Part shown: piece after piece, positions 36,432-45,053 of the stretch | How positions within the stretch are numbered: the first letter of the stretch is position 1 | How the letters are laid out: every line of letters starts with the position of its first letter | Source: Mucilaginibacter sp. SMC90 | GTDB taxonomy: Bacteria > Bacteroidota > Bacteroidia > Sphingobacteriales > Sphingobacteriaceae | NCBI RefSeq assembly: GCF_022811725.1 | Contig: NZ_CP094527.1 | Location: forward strand, 2,418,001-2,482,000 | Direction: 5' to 3' | DNA length: 64,000 bases | Position numbers and translations under genes: made by a program | The notes under the pieces: generated by a model | Seen by the model: only the letters and a program-made list of their open reading frames with translations | The model's database searches: none | What the model was told of the DNA's origin: nothing

Positions 36432-37469
36432 CTATTTCAATTTTAAAGCCTCAATGATTTTTTCGGCATCAAAATCCCTGTCTACCGATGGTAAATAAAT
36501 GTCAAAAGCTTCTGCCTGTAGTTTTTTTGCGTATTGCTCGTTAAAAAAGTGCTTGCCATCTTTAATTACATAATTCAGGATAAAAAAGCGGTAGGCTTCT
36601 TTCAAAAAACGGATCTCGTCGGCTGTTAACGGATTTACTTTGTGATATTCCTTTAAAAACATAATGAAACGGTCTTCCATCATGGTATTGATCACATAGC
36701 TGAACACGGTACGGTCGCCAATATCAGATACTACACGGCTGAAGAAATAAAAATCAAGCAGTCGGTAACTCATTCTGAACCAATCGTAATCCCAGCGCGA
36801 GTATAGCTCCAGGTTAGGCGTTACCGAAAAGTTGCCGATGTTCCAATCTATAAATACCGGAATGATCTCAAATGAGCTCATGTTGTATTTAGAGCGGTTT
36901 TTCAGGAAAGTTTCACAGTGGTATTTCAAAAAATCGGCCTGCATCCCGGTGCCAAATTGCTTAGGATCGGCCTCGATTTGCTGCAATAGCGCCGAAATAT
37001 CGGTACGTAAAGTTTTTGACGATTTAGGCAGCACATTTTTAACCCTTGAGCATGCCTTATGAAATTTACCAACCTGCTGACCAAGTTTCTTGATATGGTT
37101 TTCCTCTAACCTGCGCGGCAGACGCTGTAATATGCGGGTAGGGTTATAAAACACCACCCATGCATCGTTTTTGCCGTGTTTATGATGATAAATGTATACC
37201 CGGTTGTTTTTTTGTAAAGAACGGGCAAGGAAATTCTCAAACGGGTAAAGCAGGTTAATTGCCAGCGTTTGAATAATGCGGTGATCCTCTTTAAAGTGCT
37301 CAAATTTGCCAAAGTATGATAGCTTGGCTATGATTATATCGTCATCGTCGAACGTAATGCGGTACACATGATTGGTTGAAACCATGGCGCTGATATCTTC
37401 AATATCGCGGATAGTTTTTGACGCATCATACCCCTCCCAGGCCTTGCGGATAATAAAAGAATAGTCCAT
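36432..37469 (-). CDS. aminoglycoside phosphotransferase-fold kinase-like protein
   Basis: The 345-aa protein has the N-lobe pattern VYRITFDDDDIIIAKLSYFG, with Lys as the ATP contact. In the catalytic loop FIDWNIGNFSV the usual HxD His is replaced. A DxD-like metal site follows in SRWDYDWFRMSYRL. This matches the APH/choline-kinase fold. The substrate is unknown. It is just upstream of the HAD phosphatase, and the two may act on the same metabolite, which is inference. Confidence 0.75.
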   Translation of the reverse strand: MDYSFIIRKAWEGYDASKTIRDIEDISAMVSTNHVYRITFDDDDIIIAKLSYFGKFEHFKEDHRIIQTLAINLLYPFENFLARSLQKNNRVYIYHHKHGKNDAWVVFYNPTRILQRLPRRLEENHIKKLGQQVGKFHKACSRVKNVLPKSSKTLRTDISALLQQIEADPKQFGTGMQADFLKYHCETFLKNRSKYNMSSFEIIPVFIDWNIGNFSVTPNLELYSRWDYDWFRMSYRLLDFYFFSRVVSDIGDRTVFSYVINTMMEDRFIMFLKEYHKVNPLTADEIRFLKEAYRFFILNYVIKDGKHFFNEQYAKKLQAEAFDIYLPSVDRDFDAEKIIEALKLK

Positions 37470-37570
37470 TTGTATATATCTGCCGGCAAAGTTACACCAA
37501 TGGCAGCATTCGGTTTATAATTAAGGGCACAAATATATAATATTTGTTTGATGGGGATTACATAATAAAA

Positions 37571-37655
37571 TGTCATTGCGAGGAACGAAGCAATCGCACG
37601 GAAGCATAGCCGCTCTGTATTGCAAGCGATTGCCACGCTGCGCTCGCAATGACAT
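37571..37655. repeat. CATTGCGAG palindromic repeat, copy 3
   Basis: Arms TGTCATTGCGAG and CTCGCAATGACAT are perfectly inverted. Inside, GAAGCAATCGCAC is answered by GCGATTGCCACG. This 85-base copy is the most complete and lies in the gap between the APH-like and ligase genes. Confidence 0.85.
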
Positions 37656-37669
37656 GAAGAAGAAAATAA

Positions 37670-39028
37670 TTATATTATCTCAAAATACCTCTTCAATTCC
37701 CAGTCAGTTACACTTTTTGCAAACTGGCGGTATTCCCACAGGCGGGTTTGGGTGAAGTGGTCAACAAAGCCTTCGCCAAAAAGCTCTTTGGCAAGCTCGG
37801 AGTTTTGCATGGCTGTGGCAGCGGCATGAAGGTTTGGCCAAAGTACGCCATTGCGTTTATCCTGGTAGCCGTTGCCTATGGTTGGTTCGATATTTAATTC
37901 AAGCTTGTTTTTAATACCGTATAAGCCAGATGCCAGCGCTGCGGCCATAGCAAGGTAAGGATTGGTGTCCGAACCCGGGATGCGGGTTTCAAGGCGGGTA
38001 TAGTTTTCGGTAGTATTGATGATACGGATGGCCGTAGTGCGGTTTTCAACGCCCCAGGTAATGGTAGTAGGGGCCCATGCGCCTTCAACCAGGCGTTTAT
38101 AGCTGTTGATGGTTGGCGCATACATAGGCAGTAAATGAGGCATGCAATACAGCTGACCGGCAAGGTATTGCTTATGTATTTCGCTCATTTTGTTTACATC
38201 GTTAGCGTCGTAAAACAGGTTTTTTGATTGATCTTTACTCCACAGGCTTTGGTGGATGTGGCCACTGCAGCCGGGCAGGGTCTCGGTCCATTTAGCCATG
38301 AATGACGCCATGATGCCGTGTTTATAAGCTATTTCTTTAACGGCGGTTTTAAACAGCGTTGCTTTATCGGCGGCGGCTAAAACCTCATCATGCAGTATGG
38401 CAGCTTCGTACACCCCCGGACCAGTTTCGGTATGCAGCCCTTCTATGGGGATATTGAATTTAGTGAGCAGGTTAAACAGGTCGTAATAAAAATCGCTGTT
38501 TTCTGAAGTGCGCAGTATCGAGTAGCCAAACATGCCGGGTGTAAGCGGCTCTATGTTGGTGAATTTCTTGTCGGCAAGGGTTTGCGGCGTTTCTTTAAAA
38601 TTAAACCATTCAAACTCCTGTGCAAATTCAGCGTGGTAGCCCATGTCATTGCATTGAGCCTTAATATGTTTGAGCAGGCTTCGCGGGCAGGCCGGCAGGT
38701 CGTCACCATCGGGTTTGCTAAAATCGGCCAAAAAAAACGGAATATCATCCTGCCAGGGCACATTACGCAGGGTTGAAAGATCAATACGGCATAGCTTATC
38801 AGGGTAACCGCTTTGCCAGCCGGTTAGCTGTACATTGTCATAGCAAACATCGTTACTGTCCCAGCCAAAAACAACATCGCAAAAACCGTAACCACTTTGC
38901 AGGCCATCAATAAACTTTTTAGGGTGGATAACCTTACCGCGCAAAATGCCATCAATATCGGCAAATGCGAATTTTATTTTCTGGATATTATTCTGTTCAA
39001 TATATGCTTTGATCTCTTCTGCGTTCAT
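37670..39028 (-). CDS. glutamine synthetase-family ligase (gamma-glutamylamine ligase-like)
   Basis: The ATG at 39028 (MNAEEIKAYIEQ) gives 452 aa, the length of GSI-type and PuuA-type enzymes. Motifs are HTETGPGVYEAAI, the metal-binding CSGHIHQSLW, WGVENRTTAIRI and RLETRIPGSDTNPYLAMA. A true GSII lies 2.3 kb away, so this enzyme likely joins glutamate to another amine such as a polyamine or ethanolamine. The divergent gene for a gamma-glutamylcyclotransferase supports this. The substrate remains inference. Confidence 0.85.
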   Translation of the reverse strand: MNAEEIKAYIEQNNIQKIKFAFADIDGILRGKVIHPKKFIDGLQSGYGFCDVVFGWDSNDVCYDNVQLTGWQSGYPDKLCRIDLSTLRNVPWQDDIPFFLADFSKPDGDDLPACPRSLLKHIKAQCNDMGYHAEFAQEFEWFNFKETPQTLADKKFTNIEPLTPGMFGYSILRTSENSDFYYDLFNLLTKFNIPIEGLHTETGPGVYEAAILHDEVLAAADKATLFKTAVKEIAYKHGIMASFMAKWTETLPGCSGHIHQSLWSKDQSKNLFYDANDVNKMSEIHKQYLAGQLYCMPHLLPMYAPTINSYKRLVEGAWAPTTITWGVENRTTAIRIINTTENYTRLETRIPGSDTNPYLAMAAALASGLYGIKNKLELNIEPTIGNGYQDKRNGVLWPNLHAAATAMQNSELAKELFGEGFVDHFTQTRLWEYRQFAKSVTDWELKRYFEII

Positions 39029-39146
39029 GGTATAAAAGTATGGCCGGTTAAGGTATGGCAAGATAGCTATTATGGCTTAAACTATAAAAAAATAGCCTTT
39101 ATGCGTTTAATACGCAATTGCTTTTACCTTTGTTTGAGCTATTTAT

Positions 39147-39563
39147 ATGGAAGCAACAAACCAGTTTTTATTTGTTTACGGTACATTGCTGCAACCGGGT
39201 AACCAATTTGCTGATTACCTTACCCAACATTGTAAATTTGTTAGTGATGGAAAAGTGAAAGGCCGACTTTATAATATTGGCGAATACCCTGGTGCTGTGA
39301 TTGATGATAACGAAGAACGCAGCATTTATGGTTGCATCTTTATAATGGATGAGCCTGAACTGGTATTAAAGGTAATTGATGATTTCGAGGGTATCGGCGA
39401 ATTATATGAGTATCCGCAGGAGTATATACGGCAGCAAGTTGATGTTTTTACGGATGATGGTGATATAAAATGCTGGATTTATGTTTATAATTTATCCGTA
39501 AATGGCTTTCTACATATAATTGGTGGCGATTATATGCAATATTTAAATAATGCTGTCAAATAA
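39147..39563 (+). CDS. gamma-glutamylcyclotransferase-fold protein
   Basis: This 138-aa protein has the BtrG/GGCT fold: LFVYGTLLQPGNQ forms the substrate cavity and Glu81 in VIDDFEGIGELYEYPQ is the likely catalytic acid. Enzymes of this group cyclise gamma-glutamyl amines to 5-oxoproline and free amine. It is divergent from the GS-family ligase with 118 bases between the starts, so the two may be controlled together. It is followed 14 bases later by the Crp-like gene. Confidence 0.88.
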   Translation: MEATNQFLFVYGTLLQPGNQFADYLTQHCKFVSDGKVKGRLYNIGEYPGAVIDDNEERSIYGCIFIMDEPELVLKVIDDFEGIGELYEYPQEYIRQQVDVFTDDGDIKCWIYVYNLSVNGFLHIIGGDYMQYLNNAVK

Positions 39564-39577
39564 CCATTTAGTTAACG

Positions 39578-40162
39578 ATGTTTTTCCATTTTAAAGACAG
39601 GTTTCCGAAATTAAACACTTATTGGGATAAATACCTGCCGTTTCAAAAGCGGATAGAAGCCCCGGCCAAAACCGTTCTGCTTCAAGAGGGCAAAATATCT
39701 CAGCATTCTATCTTTATTGAAAAAGGTTGCGTACGTACTTTTTTCAATAATAACGGTGATGACAAAACGGTGCAATTTTTCTTTGAAAATGAAGGGTTAA
39801 GCTCTTTTGATAGCTTTATGAATAATGTACCAAGTTCATTTACTATCGAAACTATTGAGCCGTCGGTTATTTATTTGTTGCCTAAGCAGTATGTTACCCA
39901 ATTGATTGACGAGCTAAGTCACGAGCCCGATTTTGCCCAAATGATATTGCAGATGACTTCCCGGCGGCAAATGCATTATATCAATGAGTTTGTTTCTATT
40001 ATCCGGGATACACCCGAACAGCGTTATCAGCAACTTTTAACCGGGAGGCCGCATATTATACAGCGGGTGCCCCAGCATTATATCGCCTCGTATCTGGGGG
40101 TGAGCAAAGTGCATTTAAGCCGTATAAAAAGTAAACTGGCAAAAGGTAAGCTGCATTTTTGA
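39578..40162 (+). CDS. Crp/Fnr-family transcriptional regulator
   Basis: The 194-aa protein has a cyclic-nucleotide-binding-like domain (LLQEGKISQHSIFIEKGCVR, residues about 25-115) and a short C-terminal helix-turn-helix, HYIASYLGVSKVHLSRIKSKL. No Fnr-type cysteine cluster is present. Its ligand is unknown. The palindrome GATAACATATGTTATC directly after the gene is a candidate operator for it, in front of the oxidoreductase gene. Confidence 0.93.
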   Translation: MFFHFKDRFPKLNTYWDKYLPFQKRIEAPAKTVLLQEGKISQHSIFIEKGCVRTFFNNNGDDKTVQFFFENEGLSSFDSFMNNVPSSFTIETIEPSVIYLLPKQYVTQLIDELSHEPDFAQMILQMTSRRQMHYINEFVSIIRDTPEQRYQQLLTGRPHIIQRVPQHYIASYLGVSKVHLSRIKSKLAKGKLHF

Positions 40163-40166
40163 ACTT

Positions 40167-40182
40167 GATAACATATGTTATC
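40167..40182. promoter_or_regulatory. 16-bp perfect palindrome, candidate Crp-like operator
   Basis: GATAACATATGTTATC is a perfect palindrome placed between the Crp/Fnr gene and the oxidoreductase gene. Its centre is about 42 bases before the start point expected from the -7 element at 40205. That is the class II activator position. Confidence 0.65.
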
Positions 40183-40204
40183 GTCCCGGTGCTGTATGCC
40201 GGGG

Positions 40205-40212
40205 TAGCTTTG
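40205..40212 (+). promoter_or_regulatory. -7 promoter element TAGCTTTG
   Basis: TAGCTTTG matches the Bacteroidota TAnnTTTG consensus exactly, 22 bases before the oxidoreductase ATG. No good -33 TTTG is present. The palindrome covers that region, which suggests an activator-dependent promoter. Confidence 0.55.
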
Positions 40213-40234
40213 TGTTATTAAAAAAGAAAATAAC

Positions 40235-41206
40235 ATGAAAGCAGCAGTAATGTATCAACAAGGAGGATTACCTCAATATACAGATTTTCCGGAACCGCTT
40301 GTTCAAAATCCTGACGAAGTGTTGGTTAGCGTAAAAGCAGTGGCCATTAAACATCTCGACAAAAGCAGGGCATCAGGCAAACACTACTCGAGCGATGCGC
40401 CAAGTGAAAATGGCCGCGTGATTGGCGGGGATGGCGTTTGTTTGCTGGAAGATGGAACAAGAGTATATGGCTTAGGTGTAAGCGGTATGCTTGCCGAAAA
40501 GGCTACCATTCATAAAAGTAGGATAGTGAAATTGCCTGATAACTTGGATGATATTACAGCGGCAGCCCTGCCAAATGCCGTAGTTGGCGCTGCTATGGGA
40601 CTTAAATTCAAAGCCGATATCCAGCAGGGTGACGTGGTACTTATTAATGGCGCTACAGGCGTTACAGGACGGGTTGCCGTTCAAATTGCCAAATATTATG
40701 GTGCAAAAAGGATAATTGCAACCGGGCGAAACCAGCAATCATTAAATGAGTTGCTATCCCTTGGTGCCGATGAAACAATTTCGGTATTGCAGGATGATGA
40801 AAGTTTTAAAAAACAGATCACTGCAATACATTCAGAAACACCTATTGATATTATTGTTGATTACCTGTGGGGGCATACGGCCGAAATGATACTGGCCTGC
40901 ATAAAAGGCGATGGTTCATTTACCAATAAAATAAGATATGTATCTGTTGGGGGCATGTCCGGGGATGTGATACAACTTTCGGCAGCCAATTTGAGAAGCG
41001 TTGATCTTCAAATAACCGGATCGGGACTTGGCGCCTGGTCAAAAGCGCAGGTTGACGAACTTTTTAAAGAGATTTTACCTGAAATGTTTGCGCTTGCAGC
41101 GGCCGGTAAGTTGAAAGTGGATACGATTGCGATGAAATTGGCGGATATTGCCGAACTGTGGGATTTGGAAGTAGGGGGCGGGCAACGCTTTGTGGTAATG
41201 GTGTAA
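40235..41206 (+). CDS. zinc-independent quinone oxidoreductase/MDR-family protein
   Basis: This 323-aa medium-chain dehydrogenase/reductase has a GroES-like N-domain and a Rossmann domain with INGATGVTGRVAVQIAKYYG for NADPH. It lacks the zinc ligands of alcohol dehydrogenases, so reduction of quinones or enones is likely. The ATG at 40235 follows a promoter with a palindromic site and the neighbouring Crp-like gene. It is probably the main target of that regulator. Confidence 0.88.
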   Translation: MKAAVMYQQGGLPQYTDFPEPLVQNPDEVLVSVKAVAIKHLDKSRASGKHYSSDAPSENGRVIGGDGVCLLEDGTRVYGLGVSGMLAEKATIHKSRIVKLPDNLDDITAAALPNAVVGAAMGLKFKADIQQGDVVLINGATGVTGRVAVQIAKYYGAKRIIATGRNQQSLNELLSLGADETISVLQDDESFKKQITAIHSETPIDIIVDYLWGHTAEMILACIKGDGSFTNKIRYVSVGGMSGDVIQLSAANLRSVDLQITGSGLGAWSKAQVDELFKEILPEMFALAAAGKLKVDTIAMKLADIAELWDLEVGGGQRFVVMV

Positions 41207-41227
41207 AATTGAAACGTTTTTAATGTA

Positions 41228-41295
41228 GAGACGCATCACATGCGTCTCCTGTAAGTAAATGTTTACCCGGCAAAAGACGCATGTGATGCGTGTCT
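41228..41295. repeat. double GACGCAT/ATGCGTC palindrome
   Basis: GAGACGCAT-CAC-ATGCGTCTC (41228-41248) and a second hairpin AGACGCAT-GTG-ATGCGTGTCT (41275-41295) are themselves inverted relative to each other. They share a core with the terminator at 14975. Confidence 0.8.
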
Positions 41296-41312
41296 ATATT
41301 TAACAATATCTT

Positions 41313-41348
41313 CAAAAAAAAATCCCCCGGTTTACAAAACCGGGGGAT
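41313..41348 (-). terminator. terminator of the glutamine synthetase II gene
   Basis: ATCCCCCGGTTT (41322-41333) pairs with AAACCGGGGGAT (41337-41348). Read on the minus strand it runs into an eight-base T tract, 27 bases after the stop. Confidence 0.93.
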
Positions 41349-41375
41349 AAAACAAGAACTATTTTATTCAGGGCA

Positions 41376-42386
41376 TTAAAGCTTTGCTGATTTTACAGTT
41401 TTGATGATAACCGCAGCAACTTTGTATGGATCGGCAGCTGAGTTAGGACGACGATCTTCCAGGTAACCACTCCAGTTGTGATCTACAGCGTAAAGAGGGA
41501 TACGGATAGATGCACCACGGTCAGATACGCCATAGCTGAAGTCATGGATAGAAGCAGTTTCGTGTTTGCCGGTTAAACGCTGATCGTTGTCAGCACCGTA
41601 AACTGCGATACATTCAGCAACAGCAGGACGGAAAGATTCGCAGATAGCTGTGAAAATTTCTTTGCTGTTTGCAGTACGTAAAGTAGTATTTGAGAAGTTA
41701 GCGTGCATACCTGAACCGTTCCAGTCTAATTGACCAAGCGGTTTGCAATGCCAGTTGATAGCAACTCCGTATTTTTCACCAATTCTTTCTAATAAATAAC
41801 GTGCAACCCAGATCTGGTCACCAGCTTCTTTAGCGCCTTTAGCGAAGATCTGGAATTCCCATTGACCAGCAGCAACTTCAGCATTGATACCTTCAACGTT
41901 TAAGCCTGCTTCTAAACAAGCATCTAAGTGCTCTTCAACAATTTCGCGGCCGAAAGCGTTTTTAGCACCTACTGAACAGTAGTAAGGGCCTTGTGGAGCT
42001 GGGTAGCCAGCAGCCGGGAAACCAAGCGGTTTGCTGGTTGATGGATCCCACAGGAAGTACTCCTGCTCAAAACCAAACCAGAAATCGTTATCGTCATCAG
42101 CAATAGTAGCACGACCGTTTGATTCGTGTGGTTTGCCGTCAGCGCTTAATACTTCGCACATTACTAAGAAAGCGCTTTTTCTTTGTGGATCAGGAACAAC
42201 AAAAACTGGCTTTAAGATACAATCTGATGAACCACCTGGTGCCTGCTCAGTTGAAGAACCATCAAAGCTCCAGTTATCTAAATCTTCTACTTTACCGCTA
42301 AATTCTTTAACGATTTTTGTTTTGCTGCGCAGGCTTTGTGTTGGTTTATAGCCATCAAGCCAAATGTACTCGAGTTTTGTTGCCAT
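41376..42386 (-). CDS. glnA: glutamine synthetase, type II (eukaryote-like)
   Basis: This enzyme makes glutamine from glutamate, ammonia and ATP. The 336-aa length and motifs belong to GSII, not the 450-aa GSI: MATKLEYIWLDGYKP, DNWSFDGSST, GFEQEYFLWD, GINAEVAAGQWEFQ and GSGMHANFSNTTLR. It is monocistronic with a strong terminator. GSII is common in some Bacteroidota and probably serves as the main nitrogen-assimilation enzyme here. Confidence 0.96.
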   Translation of the reverse strand: MATKLEYIWLDGYKPTQSLRSKTKIVKEFSGKVEDLDNWSFDGSSTEQAPGGSSDCILKPVFVVPDPQRKSAFLVMCEVLSADGKPHESNGRATIADDDNDFWFGFEQEYFLWDPSTSKPLGFPAAGYPAPQGPYYCSVGAKNAFGREIVEEHLDACLEAGLNVEGINAEVAAGQWEFQIFAKGAKEAGDQIWVARYLLERIGEKYGVAINWHCKPLGQLDWNGSGMHANFSNTTLRTANSKEIFTAICESFRPAVAECIAVYGADNDQRLTGKHETASIHDFSYGVSDRGASIRIPLYAVDHNWSGYLEDRRPNSAADPYKVAAVIIKTVKSAKL

Positions 42387-42720
42387 TTTTTAATTAATTT
42401 GTAAAGTTGGGGTTCTAATTGTAGTTTTTGTATTAATCTCAATAATTATTAAGGCGAATTTAAATTATTTTTACAAAAATCATTACAAATGTTAAGAAAT
42501 TTTACATTTTTTTTCAATAACATGTTAATTATAGCTGTAAACCCATAAAAAAGAATCTGTAAAACTGCGTTTTTAACAATTTCGTATTTTAAGAAATGAA
42601 TAAGGGGCGTTTTTTATCAATAATGTAAATGCCATTATAATGGGGCACTGGCGCAAGTTTAACGCAGGTGTATACACCCGCCAGGGCCGGTATAATGATG
42701 CAGGTAACTGATACCGGAAT
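42387..42720. promoter_or_regulatory. AT-rich gap upstream of glnA, with a 12-bp palindrome
   Basis: These 334 bases must contain the glnA promoter, but no clear -33/-7 pair is visible. A perfect palindrome GGTGTATACACC lies at 42667-42678, just after the 3' end of the TPR/H-box gene. No ORF or RNA gene was recognised. Confidence 0.4.
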
Positions 42721-44199
42721 TTAGTCGTTCAGTTTTTCTGAGATGTTTTTAATCGCATCGTCCAACCGGGTGGCCGAATCATAAAGATGCTTTTCAACCT
42801 GTAAAAACTCCTGTTTCTTGTCTTTGCTTTCGCTCATCAGTTCCACAAGCCCTAATATATTGGTAAGGTGCTTGCGTACTTCGTGCGAGTTGATAAAGGC
42901 AAGCTCGCGTTTTTTAGTATCGTACAGCAATTTTTCGTAGTGGCGTTTTTGCCTGGCACTGCGGTATAACAGGGCTATAACGGCAAACATAAAGACTGTA
43001 GTAATACTGATTAGGATTAAAATAAGACGCTCGCGCCTGTACTTTTCGGCAGTATCAGTAAAGGTGTTCTCAATTTTATCAATTTTTATTTGTGCCGATA
43101 CGTTACCCACCTGGGTGGTGTTATTGAGGCTCGCTTCTGATTGTTTCAGTGCAAGGTCAAAGTTATCGGCAGCCAGTTTATAGTCGCCGCGGTCGCGGGC
43201 TATTTTTCCCAGTAATTCGTAAAGATGATGTTTTATTTCGGGGTGATTGGCCGCATAAGGTAGGGCAAGTAGCTGGTTGGCTATTGCACTTGCCGAGTCG
43301 GGCTGCCCGTTTAAGTAAAAAGCATCAGCCAGATTTTGCCGCTCAAGGTCGTTATGTATATACTTTTTATCGGCTTGAAGTTCCTTAATCTGTACAATTG
43401 CGTTGCTGTAATTGTGCTGCAATATGGATATATAGTAGGCTGTACGGCTTTGGTAAGTGAATAGTTTGTAGCTTTTATTGTTTGGGCCCATCAATTCATC
43501 ATGGCATCGTTGCAGCGAGTCAAGATTTTTTCGCCTGAAAAAGTTTTCGGCTTTGTTATAACTTATTATCGTATAAAACCTGTCGTCTTTGATTTTATTT
43601 TCCTCTTTAATATGAAAAGCCAGGTTAAGGTAATACAGTGACTGGCTATACAGGTTGAGTTTGTAGTACAGATCGGATATATTGATATTGAGGTATACCT
43701 GCAATAGCGGTTCGTTAAGTTTTAACGCCTGCTTTTGTGCAAGGCCATAGCTGTATATGGCACCAATTGGGTTGCCCCTGTCCGTTTGAATAAAGGCAAG
43801 GTGGCTGATAAATGAATAAATTAAAAAATCAGCTTTGTTTTTTGATGCCTGATCAATGGCCTTAACCATGGCAGTTTCAGCTTCGGGGAGTTTTGACAGC
43901 CGTTTTTGTACCGTACTTTCAATAAAATATTTTAAAGCTTCCCGGTCATCAACCTGGTATTTATCCAGTTTTTGATAAACTTCCGTTTTGCCTTCGGGAA
44001 TTGTATTTTCGGGCCCTTGTTGAAAACGAAGCTTAATATACTCAACTATTTTCTTATCCTGGAGGTTTCTGTCTTTTATCTTAATAAAATTAACCAAGCT
44101 ATCATCAGAAAGATAGATATATGAAGAGGCTTCTGAACTGCTTACAACAAACGCCAACAGTAAAATACAGAGAGAGAACTTTTTAAAGAGAGAAGCCAT
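42721..44199 (-). CDS. TPR protein with membrane helix and isolated histidine-kinase H-box
   Basis: The ATG at 44199 gives 492 aa with a signal-like start (MASLFKKFSLCILLLAFVVS). The periplasmic part holds tetratricopeptide-like helices. A membrane segment follows (ERLILILISITTVFMFAVIA), then a short cytoplasmic coiled coil and KRELAFINSHEVRKHLTNIL with His439, which is the DHp phosphoacceptor box of Bacteroidota sensor kinases. The protein ends 53 residues later with no HATPase domain and none follows in another frame. It may be a phosphotransfer partner rather than a kinase, or a truncated relic. Confidence 0.8.
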   Translation of the reverse strand: MASLFKKFSLCILLLAFVVSSSEASSYIYLSDDSLVNFIKIKDRNLQDKKIVEYIKLRFQQGPENTIPEGKTEVYQKLDKYQVDDREALKYFIESTVQKRLSKLPEAETAMVKAIDQASKNKADFLIYSFISHLAFIQTDRGNPIGAIYSYGLAQKQALKLNEPLLQVYLNINISDLYYKLNLYSQSLYYLNLAFHIKEENKIKDDRFYTIISYNKAENFFRRKNLDSLQRCHDELMGPNNKSYKLFTYQSRTAYYISILQHNYSNAIVQIKELQADKKYIHNDLERQNLADAFYLNGQPDSASAIANQLLALPYAANHPEIKHHLYELLGKIARDRGDYKLAADNFDLALKQSEASLNNTTQVGNVSAQIKIDKIENTFTDTAEKYRRERLILILISITTVFMFAVIALLYRSARQKRHYEKLLYDTKKRELAFINSHEVRKHLTNILGLVELMSESKDKKQEFLQVEKHLYDSATRLDDAIKNISEKLND

Positions 44200-44255
44200 T
44201 AGGCATAAAAATACGTTGGCGTGGGTAAATATCAAACACTTTCTACTATTTAATT

Positions 44256-44981
44256 TTAAAGGTCAAACTTATCAAGCAACTTTAAAAGCGTTTCAAAGTC
44301 CTTAGGATACGGGGCATGAATAGTAACTTCGGTTTCGGGGTTGATACGAAACGTTACTTCGTAAGCATGCAGGGCAAAACGCTTCATAATGGGCAGTTCT
44401 TCCTGGTCTTTGCCTAAGTGGTATTTGCGTTTTATTTTTGAAAGAAAAACAGGTTCGCCTTTATACATTTCATCTCCGGCTATGGAGGCCCTTTGTGTAG
44501 CCAGGTGGATCCTGATCTGGTGCATACGGCCTGTTACCGGGCGGCATTCAACTAAAGTATAATGCTTATAGTATTTTAATGACTGAAACCATGTTTCGGC
44601 GCGTTTGCCTTCCTGCCTGCTGATGGTTACACTGCCTTTGCCAACGTTTAAGATGGGTAAATCAACAAGCAAATTATCAAAGGTGTGTGTACCGTCAATA
44701 ACGGCGTGGTATACTTTTTTAACCTTTCGCTTTTCAAACTGCATGGAAACCGAGCGATAAGCTTCGGGATTTTTGGCAAAAATAAGTGCGCCCGATGTTT
44801 CCTTGTCCAGACGATGGCAGATCTGCGCATCGTCCCAATAAGCTTTAGCCAGCCTTAGCATGCTGATCTCGCTGCTACCTTCACCGCGCTCGTCAAGCGA
44901 ACTTATAAAAGGTGGTTTGTTCACAACAATCACGTCATCGTTCTCAAACAGTATCAGGTCGGCGAATTTTGGAAACTTCAT
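44256..44981 (-). CDS. RluA-family pseudouridine synthase
   Basis: This enzyme isomerises a uridine in rRNA or tRNA. The ATG at 44981 (MKFPKFADLILFENDD) is preferred over an upstream TTG, giving 241 aa. The catalytic Asp is in CHRLDKETSGALIFAK. VVNKPPFISS and VECRPVTGRMHQIRIHLA are the other family marks. There is no S4 domain in front. The exact target is not evident. Confidence 0.93.
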   Translation of the reverse strand: MKFPKFADLILFENDDVIVVNKPPFISSLDERGEGSSEISMLRLAKAYWDDAQICHRLDKETSGALIFAKNPEAYRSVSMQFEKRKVKKVYHAVIDGTHTFDNLLVDLPILNVGKGSVTISRQEGKRAETWFQSLKYYKHYTLVECRPVTGRMHQIRIHLATQRASIAGDEMYKGEPVFLSKIKRKYHLGKDQEELPIMKRFALHAYEVTFRINPETEVTIHAPYPKDFETLLKLLDKFDL

Positions 44982-45053
44982 AGCCCGCAAAAATACGGTT
45001 TATAATTTAAACAGCTGCCACTGTATTTTATTGGCGGTGTATCTGTTTGAAAT

